From positions 1-64,000 of the forward strand of contig NZ_RYZK01000006.1 of assembly GCF_003990645.1 (NCBI RefSeq): DNA of 64,000 nt. Direction: 5' to 3'. Shown in pieces: positions 7,275 through 15,311 of the stretch (positions are counted from its first letter, which is position 1; each line of letters begins with the position of its first letter). The position numbers and the translations under genes were made by a program. The notes beneath the pieces are model-generated. The model was not told the DNA's origin, made no database searches, and was given only the letters and a program-made list of their open reading frames with translations. The stretch comes from Shimia sediminis. Its GTDB lineage: Bacteria; Pseudomonadota; Alphaproteobacteria; Rhodobacterales; Rhodobacteraceae.

Positions 7275-8546
7275 TTATCCTTTCGCGGCGTCGATGGACG
7301 CCTCCAAAATGTCGAGGGCTTCGTTCATGATCTCGTCCTGCACGGTGATCGGCGCGAGGAAGCGCACCACGTTGCCGTAGACGCCACAGGTCAAGAGGAT
7401 GAGACCACGCTTCATTGCCTCGGCGCGAATCGCGTTGGTGAGGTCAGGGTTCGGCTGGCCATCGAGGGTGTTGAATTCGGCGGCCACCATGAAGCCGGGG
7501 CCCCGGATGTCGACCATTTCGGGGGTGCGGGCGCGAATGGACTCGAGACGTTGTTTCAGACGCGACCCCAACTCATTGGCGCGGGCGCAGAGGTCTTCCT
7601 CTTCGATCACGTCCAGCACCGCATTGGCCGCAGCGATGCCCAAGGGGTTGCCGCCATATGTGCCGCCCAGACCACCGGGGGCGGCGGCGTCCATCAGATC
7701 GGCACGGCCCGTGACGGCGGCCAGCGGCAGACCGCCAGCGAGACCCTTAGCCATGGTGGTGATGTCTGCGGCCACGTCGTAGCCGTCCATGGCGAACATG
7801 TTGCCGGTGCGGGCAAAGCCGGTCTGAACTTCGTCGGCAATCATCACGATGCCGTGCTCGTCACACAGGGACCGCACGCCGCGCATCAGGTCCGCAGGGG
7901 CCGGGTAGAACCCGCCCTCGCCCTGTACAGGTTCGAGGATGATCGCGGCGACGCGCTCGGGATCGAGGTCGGCCTTGAACAGTTTGGTCAGCGCGCCCAA
8001 CGCATCCTCGGTCGAGCTGCCGTGCAGGTCGATCGGGAAGGGAACGTGATAGACATCGGGCATCATGGCGCCGAAGCCTTTCTTATAAGGCGCGACCTTG
8101 CCGGTCAGGGACATGCCCATGAAAGTACGGCCATGAAAGGCGCCACCAAAGGCGATCACGGCGGGACGTCCGGTGGCGGCGCGGGCGATCTTGATGGCGT
8201 TCTCGACGGCCTCGGCACCGGTGGTGACAAAGACGGTTTTCTTGTCGAAATCACCGGGCACGGCGTCGTTCAGACGCTCGGCCAGACGCACGTAGTTTTC
8301 GTACGGAACAACCTGATGGCAGGTGTGGGTGAAATTGGCGGCCTGGGTCTGCACGGCCTCCATCACCTTGGGGTGGCAGTGACCGGTGTTGACCACAGCA
8401 ATGCCAGCGGCAAAGTCGATGTAGCGGTTGCCTTCGACGTCCCAGATTTCCGAGTTCAGGGCACGTTCGGCAAAGATCTGGGTCTGAACGCCAACGCCTT
8501 GTGCAACGGCGGCAGAGCGGCGGGCGGAGATTTCTGCATTAGACAT
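7275..8546 (-). CDS. gabT: 4-aminobutyrate aminotransferase
   Basis: A 423-residue class III PLP aminotransferase that converts GABA and 2-oxoglutarate to succinic semialdehyde and glutamate. Visible motifs: VTTGAEAVENAIKIAR (phosphate site), IILEPVQGEGGF, MIADEVQTGFARTG (PLP-ring aspartate) and TMAKGLAGGLPL, whose Lys (about K267) forms the Schiff base. The start at 8546 is chosen over a longer frame because AAAGGA lies seven bases upstream and MSNAEISARR fits the family. First gene of the gabT-gabD operon, divergent from an Xre-cupin regulator. Confidence 0.93.
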   Translation of the reverse strand: MSNAEISARRSAAVAQGVGVQTQIFAERALNSEIWDVEGNRYIDFAAGIAVVNTGHCHPKVMEAVQTQAANFTHTCHQVVPYENYVRLAERLNDAVPGDFDKKTVFVTTGAEAVENAIKIARAATGRPAVIAFGGAFHGRTFMGMSLTGKVAPYKKGFGAMMPDVYHVPFPIDLHGSSTEDALGALTKLFKADLDPERVAAIILEPVQGEGGFYPAPADLMRGVRSLCDEHGIVMIADEVQTGFARTGNMFAMDGYDVAADITTMAKGLAGGLPLAAVTGRADLMDAAAPGGLGGTYGGNPLGIAAANAVLDVIEEEDLCARANELGSRLKQRLESIRARTPEMVDIRGPGFMVAAEFNTLDGQPNPDLTNAIRAEAMKRGLILLTCGVYGNVVRFLAPITVQDEIMNEALDILEASIDAAKG

Positions 8547-8620
8547 GGGCTGTCCTTTCATTTGGCGGGCATCGTGCCGCAATTGGATTGCAAGGCAGAA
8601 TAGAGATGATAAGGACTGCC

Positions 8621-8678
8621 AAACAGACTGTTTCTTGATTGCGGCAAGCCGTTGAAATATAACGACGCAAATCAAGAA
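8621..8678. promoter_or_regulatory. Divergent gabT/regulator promoter region with inverted repeats
   Basis: The 149-base divergent gap holds a 13-bp palindrome AAACAG-A-CTGTTT (8621-8633). It also holds a wider inverted repeat TTCTTGATT (8632-8640) and AATCAAGAA (8670-8678), whose arms extend imperfectly to TTCTTGATTGCG and CGCAAATCAAGAA. These are candidate operators for the adjacent Xre-cupin regulator; no binding evidence exists beyond symmetry and position. Confidence 0.5.
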
Positions 8679-8695
8679 CGTTGAGTATCCGAAAC

Positions 8696-9262
8696 ATGGA
8701 AAACACCGACCCGGACGCCATTGAAGTGGGGCTTCGCCTGCGCGCCTTTCGGGAACACGCGAGCCTGTCCCAGCGTGCGCTGGCGAAAAAGGCGGGGGTC
8801 ACCAACTCGACCATCTCATTGATTGAATCGGGCAAGATGAACCCTTCGGTCGGCGCGCTAAAGCGGATTCTGGAAGGGATTCCCGTGGGTTTGTCGGAAT
8901 TCTTTGCCTATGAGCCCGAGGGCGAAAAGACGGTTTTCTATGCCGCCGAAGAGCTGACCGAGATCAGCAAGGGCAAGCTGTCGCTGAAGCAGGTGGGCAC
9001 GACGCTCTATGGTCGGGCGATGATGATCCTGCTGGAAACCTATGACATCGGTGGCGACACGGGCCGTGTGATGTACGGGCACGAGGCTGAAGAGGGCGGA
9101 ATCGTGGTGTCGGGGCGGATCGAGGTTACCGTGGGCGATCAGCGCAAAATCCTTGGGCCCGGCGATGCCTATTACTTTGACAGCCGCAATCCCCACCGGT
9201 TTCGGCAGGTCGGCCCCGAGAAATGCGTCATCGTCAGCGCCTGTACGCCACCGACGTTCTGA
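8696..9262 (+). CDS. Xre-family regulator with C-terminal cupin domain (PuuR-like)
   Basis: A 188-residue regulator. An N-terminal helix-turn-helix (about residues 12-66; LRAFREHASLSQRALAKKAG, VTNSTISLIESGKMNPSVGA) is followed by a cupin sensor (about 110-185; EEGGIVVSGRIEVTVG, GPGDAYYFDSRNPHRFRQVG). This architecture is typical of PuuR-type regulators of polyamine and GABA catabolism. It is divergent from gabT-gabD, so it most likely controls them, with GABA, putrescine or a related amine as signal (inference). The ATG at 8696 is preferred to an upstream TTG; neither has a strong ribosome binding site. Confidence 0.88.
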   Translation: MENTDPDAIEVGLRLRAFREHASLSQRALAKKAGVTNSTISLIESGKMNPSVGALKRILEGIPVGLSEFFAYEPEGEKTVFYAAEELTEISKGKLSLKQVGTTLYGRAMMILLETYDIGGDTGRVMYGHEAEEGGIVVSGRIEVTVGDQRKILGPGDAYYFDSRNPHRFRQVGPEKCVIVSACTPPTF

Positions 9263-9374
9263 TCCGCTGTGCGGTGGTAAAGAATGTCTGACCCGACCGT
9301 GCGACAAGCGCAGCGGGTTTGGCAGTGAATCGGCCTGAAAACCCTGTGGTTAATGGCCGAAACCGGGGTCTGTA

Positions 9375-9407
9375 TTACGTCGGTATCACGTCGGTATTGC
9401 GTCGGTG
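9375..9407 (+). repeat. 11-bp tandem repeat, three units (copy 1)
   Basis: Three consecutive 11-bp units TTACGTCGGTA, TCACGTCGGTA and TTGCGTCGGTG in the gap between the Xre-cupin gene and the pxpA stop. The same three-unit array occurs in reverse orientation at 36955-36987. Constant core CGTCGGT. The rest of the 9263-9488 gap shows nothing else I recognise. Confidence 0.8.
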
Positions 9408-9488
9408 TTTGTACTGCCAGAACCAAAGGTTACGGCTGCGAACGGTGCCGGGAGGCGCGAAAGTCGGGGTCCCCACCGCGTGCGAGCG

Positions 9489-10253
9489 TCAGACAAACGC
9501 CTGAACAGTTACCCCGGCCTCGGTCAGGTGGCGACGCAGGTTGCGCGCCATCTCGACCGCCCCGGGCGTGTCGCCATGGACGCAGATCGTGTCCGCCTGT
9601 ACCGGCAGCTTCTGACCGTCGGTGGTCGGGATCACACCATTCAGTACCATCTCGAGCACCTGATCGACACTTTGGCTGACATCGTGGATCACCGCACCGG
9701 ATTCTGAGCGTGGGGTCAGCGTGCCCTCGGGCGTATAGGTGCGGTCAGCAAAAACCTCGCAGACCACCGGCATTCCCATGGCCTGAGCCGCGTCATACAT
9801 CCGTGAATAAGGTGGCACGACAAAGACCAAGCCGGGATCAACCGCCCGCGCGGCGCTGGCGCAAACCCGGGCCAGCGTCTCATCCTCGGACGCCATGTTG
9901 TACAGCGCTCCGTGGGTTTTCACATGGGTGATGGGGTGGCCCAGCGCGGCGGACATGCCCTGCACGGCAGCAATCTGATAGATCAACTGCGCCTCGAGGT
10001 CTTCGGGTTTGTCTCCGATGATGCGGCGGCGGCCAAACCCATAGAGATCGGCAAAACCCGGGTGTGCGCCGACCCGGACACCATTTTGCGCCGCTTGCCG
10101 GATCGTGTCGCGGATCACCACCGGGTCGCCCGCATGAAAGCCACAGGCGATGTTGGCCGAGGTCACCACCTGCAGCATCGCGGCATCGTCCCCAATCGTA
10201 TAGGCACCAAAACTTTCGCTCATGTCACAGTTCAAATCGACGGTCTTGACCAT
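9489..10253 (-). CDS. pxpA: 5-oxoprolinase subunit A (LamB/YcsF family)
   Basis: A 254-residue protein of the LamB/YcsF family, subunit A of the ATP-dependent PxpABC 5-oxoprolinase that opens pyroglutamate to glutamate. Diagnostic blocks: DLNCDMSESFG at the N terminus, NIACGFHAGDP, GAHPGFADLYGFGRR, HVKTHGALYN and the C-terminal ICVHGDTPGAVEMA. The start at 10253 is the family start and has AAAGGA upstream. It is encoded divergently from pxpB-pxpC rather than in one operon with them; the regulation must lie in the 158-base gap. Confidence 0.9.
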   Translation of the reverse strand: MVKTVDLNCDMSESFGAYTIGDDAAMLQVVTSANIACGFHAGDPVVIRDTIRQAAQNGVRVGAHPGFADLYGFGRRRIIGDKPEDLEAQLIYQIAAVQGMSAALGHPITHVKTHGALYNMASEDETLARVCASAARAVDPGLVFVVPPYSRMYDAAQAMGMPVVCEVFADRTYTPEGTLTPRSESGAVIHDVSQSVDQVLEMVLNGVIPTTDGQKLPVQADTICVHGDTPGAVEMARNLRRHLTEAGVTVQAFV

Positions 10254-10411
10254 GGCTGGGGTATCCTTTGCTGCGCTGCTGTCAGGGCAAAACCGTAGCG
10301 GCTGAGCGCGGGTTTGAAAATGGCTCACTTGGGCTGCGCGCGGGCTTTTCATTCCCGAACCGCGTGACTACGGTGATGCCTGCCTTGCCCCGATTTGGAG
10401 ACCCCCAAGAC

Positions 10412-11140
10412 ATGTCCGTTCCGGCCCGCATCCTGCGCTGTGGAGAACAGGCGTTCAGCGTGGAGCTTTCCGATCAGATTGACGAGGCCGTGAACAGTCA
10501 GGTCACGGCACTGGCCGCGGCGCTTGAGGCGGTGTCCCCCGTGGGTCTGCTGGAAATGGTGCCGACCTATCGCGCGCTGTTGGTGCGGTTTGATCCCGGC
10601 CTCTGCCCCGGCGCCGAGATGCAGGCGATCCTGCGCCGGACATGCGATGCCCTCGGCGCGGATCAGGTCGTGCCGGGGCGTCGGTGGCAAATTCCTGCGG
10701 TCTATGGCGGTGAGGTCGGACTGGATCTCGAGGATCTGGCGAGGGAAAAGGGGCTGAGCCGTCAGGGCTTTGTCGATACGCACAGTGCTGCGATCTACCG
10801 TGTCTACATGATCGGATTTTCACCCGGATTTGCCTATCTCGGGGGTCTGCCCGAGGTGCTGCATACCCCGCGTCTGGCCATCCCACGCCAGAACGTGGCC
10901 GAAGGAGCCATCGGCATTGGCGGTCAGCAGGCCAATATCAACTCGGTCGCCGGACCGTCGGGCTGGCGCTATGTCGCCTGGACGCCGGTCAAGGCCTTTG
11001 ACCCGTCCCGCGCCGATCCGTTCCTGTTCCGCGCCGGGGACAGTGTCGAATTTGTCCCGGTCAGCGCCGAAGAGGGTGCGGCCCTGTCGGCGCGGCAAGC
11101 TGAAGGTCAGGCCATTGTGACCCCGGAGGCCGGGTCATGA
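10412..11140 (+). CDS. pxpB: 5-oxoprolinase subunit B (KipI-like)
   Basis: A 242-residue carboxyltransferase-like subunit. The motifs VYMIGFSPGFAYLGGLP and IPRQNVAEGAIGIGGQQANI with SVAGPSGWRY are signature blocks of KipI/PxpB. With PxpC it forms the part of the enzyme that handles ATP and transfers phosphate. The ATG at 10412 (GGAG eleven bases upstream) gives the usual length; an in-frame ATG at 10376 is the alternative. Its stop overlaps the pxpC start as ATGA. Confidence 0.9.
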   Translation: MSVPARILRCGEQAFSVELSDQIDEAVNSQVTALAAALEAVSPVGLLEMVPTYRALLVRFDPGLCPGAEMQAILRRTCDALGADQVVPGRRWQIPAVYGGEVGLDLEDLAREKGLSRQGFVDTHSAAIYRVYMIGFSPGFAYLGGLPEVLHTPRLAIPRQNVAEGAIGIGGQQANINSVAGPSGWRYVAWTPVKAFDPSRADPFLFRAGDSVEFVPVSAEEGAALSARQAEGQAIVTPEAGS

Positions 11141-12159
11141 ACCTTGAGGTGCTGGAAACCGGGCCCCTTTCGACCGTTCAGGACGGCGGACGGCTGGGTT
11201 TGCGCGGCTTTGGAGTGTCCGAAGCCGGACCCGTGGATCGCACGGCCTTTCAGATGGCAAACCGGCTGGTCGGCAACGCGCCTGATGCGGCGGCCATCGA
11301 GTTTGCCTATGTCGGCGGGCGGTTTCGCGTGACGCGCGCCGCGACGGTGGCGGTCACCGGCCCCGGTGCCTCGGTGTCGATTGACGGGCAGCCGGTAAAA
11401 GCGCAGGCGACCTTGCGGCTGGAACCGGGGCAAGAGCTGCGCATTGGCGCTCTGAGCAAAGGGCTCTGGGGGTATCTGGCAATTGGTGGCGGCATCGACA
11501 CGCCGCCGGTTCTGGGGTCACGCGCGACGCACCTGCGGTTTTCGCTGGGCGGTCTTGAGGGGCGCACCCTGCGGGCCGGAGACTGTTTGCCGCTGGGGGA
11601 CGGTGCTGAGATCGCCAACCATGTCGCCACCCGCGCCCTGCCCGACGTCACGGCGGCACCAATCCGGGTGCTGCTGGGCCCACAGGACGATTTCTTTGCG
11701 CCCGATGTGCTGGCGCGTTTCCTGAGCCAAGAGCACCGCGTCTCGGCCCGTATCGACCGTATGGCAGCACAGATTGATGGCACCCCTCTGCCCGCAATCA
11801 GGGGGCATGACATCGTGTCGGACGGCACGGTGCCCGGCGCGATCCAGGTGCCGGGGTCAGGTCAGCCTCTGGTGCTCCTGGTCGAAGGGCAAACCAGCGG
11901 CGGCTACCCCAAGATCGCCACCGTCATTGCTGCCGACCTCACCCGTCTTGCACAACTGGGACCCGGCAAACCCTTCCAGTTTCAGGCCGTCACAGCGGAA
12001 GAGGCCGAAGCCGCGCTGCTGGCCATGCGCCAGGAAACCCGCGCCATTCTGGACGCCATTCAGGAAGTACAGGATTTCCGCCCCGATCCGCAGAAACTGA
12101 TGGGGGAAAACCTGATCAGCGGTGTGTGGCACCCGAACATGGATCAAGACGTCGGTTGA
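11137..12159 (+). CDS. pxpC: 5-oxoprolinase subunit C (KipA-like)
   Basis: A 340-residue biotin-dependent-carboxyltransferase-like subunit (KipA/PxpC). Typical blocks are TVQDGGRLGLRGFGVSEAGP near the N terminus, the central WGYLAIGGGID and GPQDDFFAPDV, and the C-terminal LLVEGQTSGGYPKIATVI. It starts inside the pxpB stop codon (ATGA), so the two are translationally coupled. With PxpA it returns pyroglutamate, a glutamine/glutamate breakdown product, to glutamate, consistent with the nearby GABA genes. Confidence 0.92.
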   Translation: MNLEVLETGPLSTVQDGGRLGLRGFGVSEAGPVDRTAFQMANRLVGNAPDAAAIEFAYVGGRFRVTRAATVAVTGPGASVSIDGQPVKAQATLRLEPGQELRIGALSKGLWGYLAIGGGIDTPPVLGSRATHLRFSLGGLEGRTLRAGDCLPLGDGAEIANHVATRALPDVTAAPIRVLLGPQDDFFAPDVLARFLSQEHRVSARIDRMAAQIDGTPLPAIRGHDIVSDGTVPGAIQVPGSGQPLVLLVEGQTSGGYPKIATVIAADLTRLAQLGPGKPFQFQAVTAEEAEAALLAMRQETRAILDAIQEVQDFRPDPQKLMGENLISGVWHPNMDQDVG

Positions 12160-12317
12160 GACGGCCCGCGTGAAGGAAACATGCGGCAGTCTGTTACTGG
12201 ACAAACACACCCGAAACCCCGAACCCATCCGTCAGTAAAAACGATGACGGCAAGCACAACGCAGACCTTGCGTTCCCGAAAATCGGTTTCATCCGTGTGA
12301 GCAGATTGGGGGGTTGG

Positions 12318-12378
12318 TGGCGGAGACGAAGGGATTCGAACCCTCGAAACGCGTTAACGTTTACTCCCTTAGCAGGGG
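12318..12378. repeat. attR-like duplicate of the tRNA-Ser 3' part
   Basis: 61 bases identical to 14120-14180: the tRNA-Ser CCA end, T arm, variable arm and 3' half of the anticodon arm (minus-strand sense). Sequence diverges immediately beyond both ends, and the 5' part of a tRNA is absent, so this copy is not a functional tRNA gene. It marks the far end of the insertion. Confidence 0.92.
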
Positions 12379-12438
12379 CGAGGAACTATGCATTTTTTGT
12401 GAGTCAAATTAGTCACTTAAGTTGCGTTTCGAAAATGG

Positions 12439-12459
12439 CTGCACGGATTTTGCACGGAT
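12439..12459. repeat. Integrase arm-like repeat, left copy
   Basis: TGCACGGATTTTGCACGGAT (with one further shared C in front) is identical to 13988-14008 and is itself a tandem of TGCACGGAT. It lies 60 bases inside the left att copy. Position and iteration resemble arm-type binding sites of tyrosine integrases. Confidence 0.65.
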
Positions 12460-12500
12460 CGCGCAATTCGAGGGGTGTTTCCATACAGCAAAATACTTAG

Positions 12501-13781
12501 TCAAATAGGTCGCAGAGCAGTGCTCGATCTAATAAGCGCATGCCTGGCAACAAATTGCATCAAGTCTACGTATGCCCATAGGTCTTCCTCAGCTGTGGAG
12601 AACGGTAGGAGCATTTCTGATCCAGTGGTTTCGAAATCATTCTTTGTATGCACAATGCGGCAACGGATATCGTACAAAAGCTCGGCGATATCTGGCCGAT
12701 GGTCATGCTCTTTCCTATTCAGATTTACCGTCTTGTCCGTGATCCCTTTGTGCTTTTTTTCAACAATTTTAGCGATGTCTTCATTATCATCAAAATACTC
12801 TCTAACGTCATCCAATGAGAGAACCTCTGCGACAGTTGCCTTCATTTGGTCACGTTCACTGCTTCCAGTTCGGCCCCCGCCCGAAATAGACGAAATGAGT
12901 TTCGTCAGGTCTGACTCCCGATCAACTCTAAAGGTAGGGTTTTTGAGGATTTTCCTCGCAGTTCTTACCGCTTCAAGTTTGGAGAAATTCGGGAAATAGT
13001 ACTCAGCCACTTGATAATATGCTAGAAACTGCAACAGCGGCATGCCACGAGCACTTTTAGCATACCAATACAAAGATATTGGCGCACTGTCGTACTCGTA
13101 AGTCGGAAATTGTAGAGAGGCCATGTCATCCGAGCCAGACGCCATGCGTCTGATTGGGCGACGCCTACGCAAACTCTTCCTAAGCGACAGTGTGATACCT
13201 CGCTCCATATCAATTTGAAAAAACAGGGAATTTGAAATCGTTTCGAGATGATGCAGTGCCGAATCGTGACCCAGTGGTTTGTTAAGAAACAATTTGATGC
13301 TCAATGCGTTTTGCCGGCGCATCGTTGGACGTAAAGCCAAAACTTGAAGCTCCTTAGTCCCATTCGATATCTCCAAATGAACGCCGTCCGGACCCTCAGC
13401 TTGTAAGGTAATTTCCTCACTTTCCTCCCCATCCACCTCTTCATCACCTGAAAAAGTTGATGAGAAACCAAGTTGTCTTCTTATCGCAGAAGTGCCCATC
13501 AGATCTCTTGATGAAAGGGCTGCTTCAATCGCTCCGATCTTGAGGTCAACAATCGCTTCATAGTCACCCAAGAACGAATACTTCTCGAACTCTATTGATT
13601 GAAGTTCTTCAGCTTTGTCGTTTGAGGAAACTAAAATGGGTCTCGTTTCTTTTCCACAGGGAATCTGTACATATCGAAGAGTTCGAACTTCGTCTGGGTA
13701 CCTTACCTCTCGATCTTCTACTTCGAGACCGGCCTCCTTGGCCCGTTGAATCAATACCTCAGTAATGTCTGTGTCGGTCAT
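12501..13781 (-). CDS. Unknown protein with a HEPN-like RxxxxH motif, sole island cargo
   Basis: A 426-residue protein I do not recognise as a whole. The N-terminal 130 residues are mixed alpha/beta with an acidic stretch (GDEEVDGEESEE). The middle contains an Arg-rich patch (LRKSLRRRRPIRRM). The C-terminal third is helical and carries YDIRCRIVHTKNDF, an RxxxxH motif (about R373 and H378) in the context typical of HEPN RNase or ApeA-like domains found in anti-phage and toxin systems. The ATG at 13781 has GAGGAAA five bases upstream; an extra upstream ATG is less likely. Codon use is visibly more AT-rich than the neighbours. Sole gene of the tRNA-Ser mini-island. A defence role is inference. 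Confidence 0.7.
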   Translation of the reverse strand: MTDTDITEVLIQRAKEAGLEVEDREVRYPDEVRTLRYVQIPCGKETRPILVSSNDKAEELQSIEFEKYSFLGDYEAIVDLKIGAIEAALSSRDLMGTSAIRRQLGFSSTFSGDEEVDGEESEEITLQAEGPDGVHLEISNGTKELQVLALRPTMRRQNALSIKLFLNKPLGHDSALHHLETISNSLFFQIDMERGITLSLRKSLRRRRPIRRMASGSDDMASLQFPTYEYDSAPISLYWYAKSARGMPLLQFLAYYQVAEYYFPNFSKLEAVRTARKILKNPTFRVDRESDLTKLISSISGGGRTGSSERDQMKATVAEVLSLDDVREYFDDNEDIAKIVEKKHKGITDKTVNLNRKEHDHRPDIAELLYDIRCRIVHTKNDFETTGSEMLLPFSTAEEDLWAYVDLMQFVARHALIRSSTALRPI

Positions 13782-13987
13782 AATTTTCCTCAATGAATAG
13801 CATCCACTCACCAATGCAAAGCTTCTGGCGAGAGATTCTTCTATTCGATCAAATTGACTTGTGAAGTCCGCATGGGCAACCACTCAATCCGTGGGCTTTG
13901 ACATAGCTGGCGTCATCTTTCAGTGAAATTAGGAAAGCACTTTTCAATTGGACTCGGCTGCAGTTATTGGACCGAACCCGGAACGGA

Positions 13988-14019
13988 CTGCACGGATTTT
14001 GCACGGATAATCCGTGCAG
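13988..14019. repeat. Integrase arm-like repeats, right cluster
   Basis: TGCACGGATTTTGCACGGAT (13989-14008) repeats the left copy, and an inverted third copy follows, making the palindrome GCACGGAT-A-ATCCGTGC (14001-14017). It lies about 100 bases inside the right att copy. The rest of 13782-14119 is AT-rich with no gene. Confidence 0.65.
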
Positions 14020-14119
14020 TATGCATCAATTCACCTTAAAATGCGGTAAAACACATTAAATGGTTTTGAGCAAAGCATCTCTAGAGAACCTTGAAAATAC
14101 ATTTGTTTTCAGTGAGTTA

Positions 14120-14209
14120 TGGCGGAGACGAAGGGATTCGAACCCTCGAAACGCGTTAACGTTTACTCCCTTAGCAGGGGAGCGCCTTCGACCACTCGGC
14201 CACGTCTCC
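14120..14209 (-). tRNA. tRNA-Ser (anticodon GCU)
   Basis: A 90-base class II tRNA on the minus strand. The acceptor stem is GGAGACG with CGTCTCC, followed by discriminator G and an encoded CCA. The D arm begins TGGCCGAGTGG. The anticodon stem is CTCCC/GGGAG with loop CTGCTAA (anticodon GCT at 14173-14175). A long variable arm and the T loop GGTTCGAATCC follow. Its 3' 61 bases serve as attachment site of the adjacent mini-island and remain intact after insertion. Confidence 0.97.
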
Positions 14210-14272
14210 GCCGACGCGTATAGCCGGGGGTGGCAGGGGATGACAAGTGGAAAATCCGCGCCTTTCAGGGCC

Positions 14273-15268
14273 TCAGACGTAACGGGCCCAGTTTTCTTCT
14301 ATCGCCTCTGCGCCGCGCAGCATTTCCCGTTCGAATGTCATGGCAAGCGCCAGCTGCTGGCCTGCCTCGGCGATGGCGCGGGCCTCGGAATCATGCGCTC
14401 GCACCCAGGCGAGTTTTTCCTCCAGGTCACTCAGATCGGCCCGGATCGGCACATAATGCTCAAACGGGCGCAGATCACCGTAGTACCATTGCCGATAGCC
14501 AAAGGCGCTGCCCACTTTCAGCACGCAGCACCCCATCAGAAGGCGGTGGAAGAAATTGTCCCAGGTACAGGAGAACCCGTCGATATCCACGGCAAATTTC
14601 TTGCCAAACCAATCCGTTGCGGGGATGCGGTCGCGGATCAGCCCGGCCTGTTGCAAAGCGGCGTAGCGGTGATCGTCCTGCGGATGGCGAAAGGCAAAGT
14701 CCAGCTCGGTGCCCTTGGCGCGTTCCGCCAGGTGCAGGCGCTGGATTGTCTTGGGGTGCGTCATCAGGTGCGGAAACACCGTGAAATAGCCGTTCCCGGT
14801 GACCCCGCCGCGCCAGACAATGTCTTCGGTCCTCTGATCCCAGGGCACGGACAGGTCGGTCACCTTCTCGCGCATGTCGCGGAACCCGTGCGAGCGGAAA
14901 AAGTACCAGTCCGGCAGTGTCGTGATCGGCTCCCAGTTGGTGCAATACATGAAGCCCGCGTTGCTGAAGTAGTCGCCGTCAGAGACGTTGACGACAATGC
15001 GCCCAACCCCATCGCCGGCGCGGGCGCGGGCAAACAGCGCCGGGGCGATCTTGCCAATGGTTCTGACGAATTGCGGGTGCTTCCACGACAAGAGGTCGTT
15101 CGAGTAGATCAGTTCAAAACCGCCCGGGATCGGGTCAATCGCCACGTCCCATACAAAGGACATGTCATCAGAATGGCGGACGCGAAACCTGGGAGCGGCA
15201 GCATCGGCCTGCCGCATCCAATAGATGATCTCGCCCCATTTGCGCAATCCCGTCAGTGACCGCCGCAT
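14273..15268 (-). CDS. Glycosyltransferase family 90 (LpsA/CAP10-like)
   Basis: A 331-residue protein with the GT90/CAP10 signature: DIVWRGGVTGN around residue 150, IDGFSCTWDNFFHRLLMGCCVLKVGS, and the C-terminal QWYYGDLRPFEHYVPIRADLSDLEEKLAW. Bacterial members are cytoplasmic glycosyltransferases, often in lipopolysaccharide or capsule synthesis; the donor here is unknown. GGAGAG precedes the ATG at 15268. It sits directly beyond the tRNA-Ser gene, outside the att repeat, and has normal GC content, so it is not island cargo. Confidence 0.85.
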   Translation of the reverse strand: MRRSLTGLRKWGEIIYWMRQADAAAPRFRVRHSDDMSFVWDVAIDPIPGGFELIYSNDLLSWKHPQFVRTIGKIAPALFARARAGDGVGRIVVNVSDGDYFSNAGFMYCTNWEPITTLPDWYFFRSHGFRDMREKVTDLSVPWDQRTEDIVWRGGVTGNGYFTVFPHLMTHPKTIQRLHLAERAKGTELDFAFRHPQDDHRYAALQQAGLIRDRIPATDWFGKKFAVDIDGFSCTWDNFFHRLLMGCCVLKVGSAFGYRQWYYGDLRPFEHYVPIRADLSDLEEKLAWVRAHDSEARAIAEAGQQLALAMTFEREMLRGAEAIEENWARYV

Positions 15269-15311
15269 ATCCGTCTCTCCTCAAGAGGGCCGTTGCGCCG
15301 GTCGTGACGCC

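Larger units (their letters stand above)
12318..14180. mobile_element. Integrated mini-island at tRNA-Ser(GCU), without integrase
   Basis: A perfect 61-bp direct repeat (12318-12378 and 14120-14180) brackets 1.74 kb of AT-richer DNA. The right copy is the 3' part of an intact tRNA-Ser gene; the left copy is an orphan fragment from the CCA end to the anticodon stem. This is the standard footprint of tyrosine-integrase insertion into a tRNA gene. Inside, near each end, lie copies of TGCACGGATTTTGCACGGAT, resembling integrase arm sites. The only gene is an unrecognised one with a HEPN-like motif. No integrase, excisionase or transposase is present, so the element is either mobilised in trans or a deletion remnant. 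Confidence 0.85.

Noticed and set aside
6849-8603. Long plus-strand open frame of 584 codons opposite gabT and gabD
   Set aside because: It is a shadow of the high-GC minus-strand genes. It has no family features, crosses two certain genes, and lacks a ribosome binding site.
12318-12378. Second tRNA-Ser gene
   Set aside because: Only the 3' 61 bases are present; no D arm or acceptor 5' strand follows, so it is an att copy and not a tRNA.
12379-14119. Integrase or transposase gene inside the mini-island
   Set aside because: No frame on either strand shows the tyrosine recombinase R-H-R-Y pattern, a DDE motif or serine-recombinase features; only the gene at 12501-13781 is convincing.
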